Assembly: GCA_964624465.1 (NCBI GenBank)
Contig: CAZUZD010000027.1
Location: forward strand, 1 to 33,929
Reading direction: 5' to 3'
DNA length: 33,929 nt
DNA from: CAZUZD01 sp964624465
Lineage (GTDB): Bacteria; Planctomycetota; Planctomycetia; Isosphaerales; Isosphaeraceae
The notes beneath the pieces were generated by a model, which had not been told where the DNA came from, did not search any database, and saw only the letters and a program-made list of their open reading frames with translations. Positions 31,257 to 33,929 of the stretch are shown piece after piece. The position numbers and the translations under genes are program-made. Positions within the stretch are counted from its first letter, which is position 1, and the number at the start of each line of letters is the position of its first letter.

Positions 31257-31898
31257 ATGGCGGAAGCCGTCACCCTCGAAGTCCAGACCCGCGACCCGGG
31301 CAAGAACCAAGGCACCGGCAGTCGCGTCTCGCGCCGGCTCCGGGCCCAGGGCCGCATCCCGGCCATCCTTTACGGCCACAAGCAGGCGCCCACGCCCCTG
31401 TCGCTGGCCCGTGAGGACGTCGAGTCCCTGCTCAAGAAGGGTCACCACCTCACCAAGCTCAACTTCGGCGGCCAGAGCGAGCTGGCGCTGGTCCGCGACA
31501 TCCAGTGGGACCACCTGGGTCGCGAGGTGCTGCACCTGGACTTCTTCCGGGTCAGCGCCGGCGAGCGGATCACCACCGAGGTGTCGCTGGAGCTGCACGG
31601 CACCGCGATCGGCCTGTCGCAGGGCGGCATGATCGAGCAGCCGGTGCACACCCTGACGATCAGCTGCGACGCCACCGCCGTCCCGGACACGATCCGGATC
31701 GACGTCGAGGGCCTGGAGCTGGGCAAGTCGGTGCACGTCAAGGAGCTGAAGCTGCCCGCCGGTGTCACGACCGCGACCGACCCCGAGCAGGTCGTCGTGC
31801 ACGTCGTGCTCCGCAAGGCGGCCCCCGCGGCCGAGCCGGCCCCCGCGGCCGAACCGGCGGTCATCGCCCGCGGCAAGGAGGAGAAGAAGGAAGGCTGA
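31257..31898 (+). CDS. rplY: 50S ribosomal protein L25/general stress protein Ctc
   Basis: This encodes 213 residues from the ATG at 31257, with GGAAG about 9 nt upstream. This is the long two-domain CTC form. The N-terminal 5S-rRNA-binding domain has GTGSRVSRRLRAQGRIPAILYG and QWDHLGREVLHLDFFRVSAGERI. The C-terminal TL5/CTC domain has GGMIEQPVHTLTISCDATAVPDTIRIDVEGLELG and VTTATDPEQVVVHVV. An Ala/Pro/Glu-rich tail ends in EEKKEG. It binds 5S rRNA in the large subunit. rplY next to pth is a widespread arrangement, and here the spacing is 35 nt. Confidence 0.97.
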   Translation: MAEAVTLEVQTRDPGKNQGTGSRVSRRLRAQGRIPAILYGHKQAPTPLSLAREDVESLLKKGHHLTKLNFGGQSELALVRDIQWDHLGREVLHLDFFRVSAGERITTEVSLELHGTAIGLSQGGMIEQPVHTLTISCDATAVPDTIRIDVEGLELGKSVHVKELKLPAGVTTATDPEQVVVHVVLRKAAPAAEPAPAAEPAVIARGKEEKKEG

Positions 31899-31933
31899 GC
31901 CGAACCCGTTCGGCCGCCTGACCTTCCGCGCCC

Positions 31934-32572
31934 ATGAGGAAGCTGGTCGTCGGCCTGGGCAATCCGGGCAGCAAGTACGACGGGACCCGGCACAATGTCG
32001 GCTTCGAGGTCGTCGATCGCCTGGCCCAGGCGCCGGCGGCCTCGGCCTTCGCCCGGAAGTTCGACGGCCTGCTCGCCGAGGCCGAGATCGACTTCCACCG
32101 CGTGCTGCTGCTCAAGCCCGAGACGTTCATGAACCTCAGCGGGCGCTCGGTCCGCCAGGTCGCCCAGTTCTACAAGATCGAGCCCGCCGACGTGCTGGTC
32201 GTCTGCGACGACCTGACGTTGCCGCTGGGCAAGCTCCGGCTCCGTGGTGCTGGTTCCGACGGCGGGCAGAAGGGCCTGCGGGACATCATCGCCCAGCTGG
32301 GCACCCCCGACATCCCCCGGCTGCGGGTCGGCATCGGCGACCGCGGCCCGATCGACGCCGCCGACTTCGTGCTGACCCGCTTCCGCCCGGCCGAACGCTC
32401 GACCGTCGACGACGCCCTGATCACCGCCACCCAGGCGATCGCCGTCTGGGTCGCCCAGGGCCTCGAGGCCGCCATGAACCGGTTCAACGGGCCGGCCGAC
32501 GCGGGCCGCGAGCCCGCCCGGGACCGGGAGCCCGATCGCCCACCGGGCCGGCGGGGACCGACCGCCGACTGA
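31934..32572 (+). CDS. pth: Peptidyl-tRNA hydrolase
   Basis: This encodes 212 residues from the ATG at 31934. It hydrolyses peptidyl-tRNA released by stalled ribosomes. Key residues are present: N10 in GLGNPG, the catalytic H20 in TRHNVGF, KPETFMNLSG, and the Asp pair in VVCDDLTLPLGKLRLR. The motif usually written SxGGHNGL reads SDGGQKGL here, so the positions of the E. coli His113-Asn114 pair are Gln-Lys, a variation seen in some lineages. The C-terminus has about 25 extra Arg/Pro/Asp-rich residues. It is downstream of rplY and upstream of rpsF in the common order. Confidence 0.96.
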   Translation: MRKLVVGLGNPGSKYDGTRHNVGFEVVDRLAQAPAASAFARKFDGLLAEAEIDFHRVLLLKPETFMNLSGRSVRQVAQFYKIEPADVLVVCDDLTLPLGKLRLRGAGSDGGQKGLRDIIAQLGTPDIPRLRVGIGDRGPIDAADFVLTRFRPAERSTVDDALITATQAIAVWVAQGLEAAMNRFNGPADAGREPARDREPDRPPGRRGPTAD

Positions 32573-32638
32573 TCCACGCCCGCTCGCTCGCTCAATCTTC
32601 GATCCGACCTGAACGCCCGACTGACGGAGAGCCCTCCC

Positions 32639-33049
32639 TTGCCCGTGAACACCTACGAGGGGATGTTCCTGCTCGATAGCACCAAGGTCGCCCTGAACTG
32701 GGACGAGGCGGTGCAGCAGGTCCACGACATCCTGACCCGCCACAGCTCCGAGATCGTCGCCAGCCGCCAGTGGGACGAGCGCCGGCTCGCCTACTCGGTC
32801 GAGGGGCACAAGAAGGGCACGTACCTCCTGACGTACTTCCGCACCGAAGGGGAGCGGCTGCACGAGATCGAGGAGGACTGCAAGCTCAACGAGATGATCC
32901 TCCGCGACCTAATCCTCAAGGTGCATCCGAAGCTGGCCGACCACCTGGTCAACCAGGCGATGACCTCGACGCCCAGCTCGGAGCACGAGGACGGGCACCG
33001 CGAGGAGGAGGGCGACGATCGCCCCCGCCGCCGCCGCCGCGACGACTGA
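32639..33049 (+). CDS. rpsF: 30S ribosomal protein S6
   Basis: This encodes 136 residues. The TTG at 32639 is chosen because GGAGA is about 9 nt upstream and gives the family start (M)PVNTYEGMFLLDS; a GTG at 32645 is too far from the Shine-Dalgarno sequence. The S6 fold shows in ASRQWDERRLAYSVEGHKKGTYLLTYF and NEMILRDLILKVHPKLADHL. The tail (about 105-136) is Glu/Asp then Arg-rich (DDRPRRRRRDD), a common S6 extension. It binds 16S rRNA with S18 in the small-subunit platform. The order rpsF-ssb is conserved in many bacteria. Confidence 0.96.
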   Translation: MPVNTYEGMFLLDSTKVALNWDEAVQQVHDILTRHSSEIVASRQWDERRLAYSVEGHKKGTYLLTYFRTEGERLHEIEEDCKLNEMILRDLILKVHPKLADHLVNQAMTSTPSSEHEDGHREEEGDDRPRRRRRDD

Positions 33050-33072
33050 CCGCGCGGCCCAGCCCTGGCCCC

Positions 33073-33099
33073 GGCCCTCGCCCCGACCGGGCGAGGGCC
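33073..33099 (+). terminator. Hairpin after rpsF
   Basis: GGCCCTCGCCC (33073-33083) and GGGCGAGGGCC (33089-33099) form a perfect 11-bp stem with the loop CGACC, 24 nt after the rpsF stop. It has no U-tract. With the promoter at 33160 it separates rpsF and ssb transcription, at least partly. Confidence 0.55.
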
Positions 33100-33159
33100 C
33101 CGGGCCTGTCGCCGAGCGGCCCTGCCGCCGGTCGTCGCAACGTCCTTGATCCGGTCGAC

Positions 33160-33188
33160 TTGTCCACCGCCTGCCCGCGTGGTAGGTT
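33160..33188 (+). promoter_or_regulatory. Sigma70-like promoter for ssb
   Basis: TTGTCC (33160-33165, 4/6), a 17-nt spacer, TAGGTT (33183-33188, 3/6 with the T-A...T positions). The leader would be about 140 nt. The -10 is preceded by GTGG, also seen before the -10-like site of the gene at 22348-22815. Confidence 0.5.
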
Positions 33189-33216
33189 TGCTCTCTAGGT
33201 GACAGCCGTTTACCAC
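33179..33216. promoter_or_regulatory. Inverted repeat across the ssb -10 and start-site region
   Basis: GTGGTA (33179-33184) and TACCAC (33211-33216) are exact reverse complements, with two more G-T pairs inside. One arm overlaps the -10 element and the other lies about 20 nt into the transcript. This is a plausible operator arrangement, with a regulator unknown. Confidence 0.35.
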
Positions 33217-33336
33217 CAGGCCGCTCGGGCGGTCGGGCGGTGCCGGACTCGGGGACGGGTTTTGCAGCGGCTCGCGCCGTCACGCCAGAGCACCTCTGGG
33301 GCGACGGGCCGGACCGCGGGGAGGGACTGAAGCGCC

Positions 33337-33915
33337 ATGGCCGACCTCAACAAAGTGTTCCTGCTCGGACGCCTGACCCAGGATCCTGAGCTGCGCTACA
33401 CCCCCAATGGCGCGGCGGTGACCGACCTGCGGCTGGCCACGAGCCGCACCTTCACCACGAAGGACGGCGACCGTCGCGAGGAGCCGCTGTACATCGACGT
33501 GACCGTCTGGAACCGCCAGGCGGAGAACTGCTGCCAGTACCTCGCCAAGGGCCGGCAGGTGCACGTCGAGGGCTACCTCAAGATGGACTCGTGGGACGAC
33601 AAGTCCACGGGCGAGAAGCGCTCGAAGATCAAGGTCGAGGCCGAGCGGGTCCAGTTCCTGGACAGCGGCCGTCGCGAGGACGGGGCCCCGGGCGCCCCAG
33701 GCGCTGCCGGTGGCCGTGCGGAGGAGGACGACTTCGCCCCCCCGCCGCCCCGCCGCGACCGCGAGTCCGAGGGCCCGCCGCCCCGCCGGGCCGCCGCCCC
33801 CGCCGAGCCCCGCAGCTATTCCAATGGCCCCGGTCGCGCCCCGGCCGGTCCCGCCCCCCGGCGGGCCCCGGCGCCGCCGCCGGCGTCCGATGCCGAAGAC
33901 GAAATCCCGTGCTGA
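33337..33915 (+). CDS. ssb: Single-stranded DNA-binding protein
   Basis: This encodes 192 residues from the ATG at 33337. The OB fold is complete: MADLNKVFLLGRLTQDPELRYTPNG, VTDLRLATSRTF, LYIDVTVWNRQAENCCQYLAKGRQVHVEGYLKM, and KRSKIKVEAERVQFLD, ending near residue 109. A long disordered Pro/Arg/Gly/Ala linker follows. The C-terminal tip, which normally reads DDDIPF and docks partner proteins, is EDEIPC with the stop directly after; the last codon is TGC, one base from TTC (Phe). SSB coats single-stranded DNA and recruits repair and replication proteins. The gene follows rpsF but has its own promoter. Confidence 0.96.
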   Translation: MADLNKVFLLGRLTQDPELRYTPNGAAVTDLRLATSRTFTTKDGDRREEPLYIDVTVWNRQAENCCQYLAKGRQVHVEGYLKMDSWDDKSTGEKRSKIKVEAERVQFLDSGRREDGAPGAPGAAGGRAEEDDFAPPPPRRDRESEGPPPRRAAAPAEPRSYSNGPGRAPAGPAPRRAPAPPPASDAEDEIPC

Positions 33916-33929
33916 ACCCGGCCGAGGCG

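Noticed and set aside
28823..31366. 847-codon minus-strand open frame opposite the M16 operon
   Set aside because: Composition is Gly/Arg/Val/Asp-rich shadow sequence. The plus strand carries complete M16 and BtuF-like motifs over the same stretch.
1..33929. CRISPR arrays, insertion sequences, integrases, phage genes, toxin-antitoxin or defence genes
   Set aside because: I looked for short regular repeats, transposase DDE-like frames, att-type duplications and typical defence domains on both strands and found none.

Overview
The window is about 34 kb of very GC-rich (roughly 70 %) bacterial chromosome. The gene complement points to a planctomycete, probably of the Isosphaeraceae/Gemmatales branch. 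Signs are a lipoprotein joining a UshA-like N-terminus to a tetrahaem C-terminus beside a DUF1573 protein, small secreted Tyr/Gly-rich proteins, frequent GTG/TTG starts, and many short independent transcription units. The taxonomy is inferred from style and families, not from a marker gene. I found 30 protein genes (one cut by the left edge), and no rRNA, recognisable tRNA, CRISPR array, IS element or phage gene.

Layout. 1-4439 (minus): recN followed by two paralogous multi-pass membrane proteins, each joined to its predecessor by a 4-nt ATGA overlap. 4907-7384 (plus): a GT-C-type membrane glycosyltransferase fused to six FG-GAP/VCBS-like calcium-loop repeats. 7403-13515 (minus): an FrmB/Ag85-like esterase, a Tat-exported alkaline-phosphatase-superfamily hydrolase, a stand-alone MetG-C/CsaA-like tRNA-binding domain, a DUF962/Mpo1-like membrane protein, a tetrahaem cytochrome lipoprotein and a DUF1573 membrane-anchored protein. 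13894-14755 (plus): a glycine-rich RRM RNA-binding protein and a NifU/Nfu-type Fe-S scaffold. 14772-16537 (minus): a Cof-type HAD phosphatase and a NUDIX hydrolase with a C-terminal membrane domain. 16977-20881 (plus): a secreted heparinase-II/III-like protein, a sugar-type periplasmic-binding lipoprotein and a Gph-like HAD phosphatase. 20900-24403 (minus): a LarA-superfamily protein and three small secreted low-complexity proteins. 24661-33915 (plus): an Nramp (MntH) transporter with a USP tail, a GNAT acetyltransferase, two M16 peptidase subunits with complementary active-site halves, a cobalamin-binding-type protein, and the housekeeping run rplY-pth-rpsF-ssb.

The genes form many small units, not one pathway. 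The best supported partnerships are the two M16 subunits (one keeps the zinc site, the other the R/Y pair), the HAD/NUDIX pair (1-nt overlap), recN with its two coupled membrane genes, and the translation/replication block at the right end. By eye I could place eleven sigma70-like promoters of the form TTGNNN-N16/18-TANNNT (two of them looser at the -10), plus several long GC-rich hairpins without U-tracts that sit where terminators are expected.

I see no clearly new multi-gene system. The most unusual features are the GT-C/VCBS fusion, the tandem membrane paralogs coupled to recN, the NUDIX-membrane fusion, the split M16 pair, an SSB whose acidic tip ends in Cys instead of Phe, an AT-rich inverted repeat before mntH, and a poly-G/poly-C tract near 23.9 kb that may be an assembly artefact.
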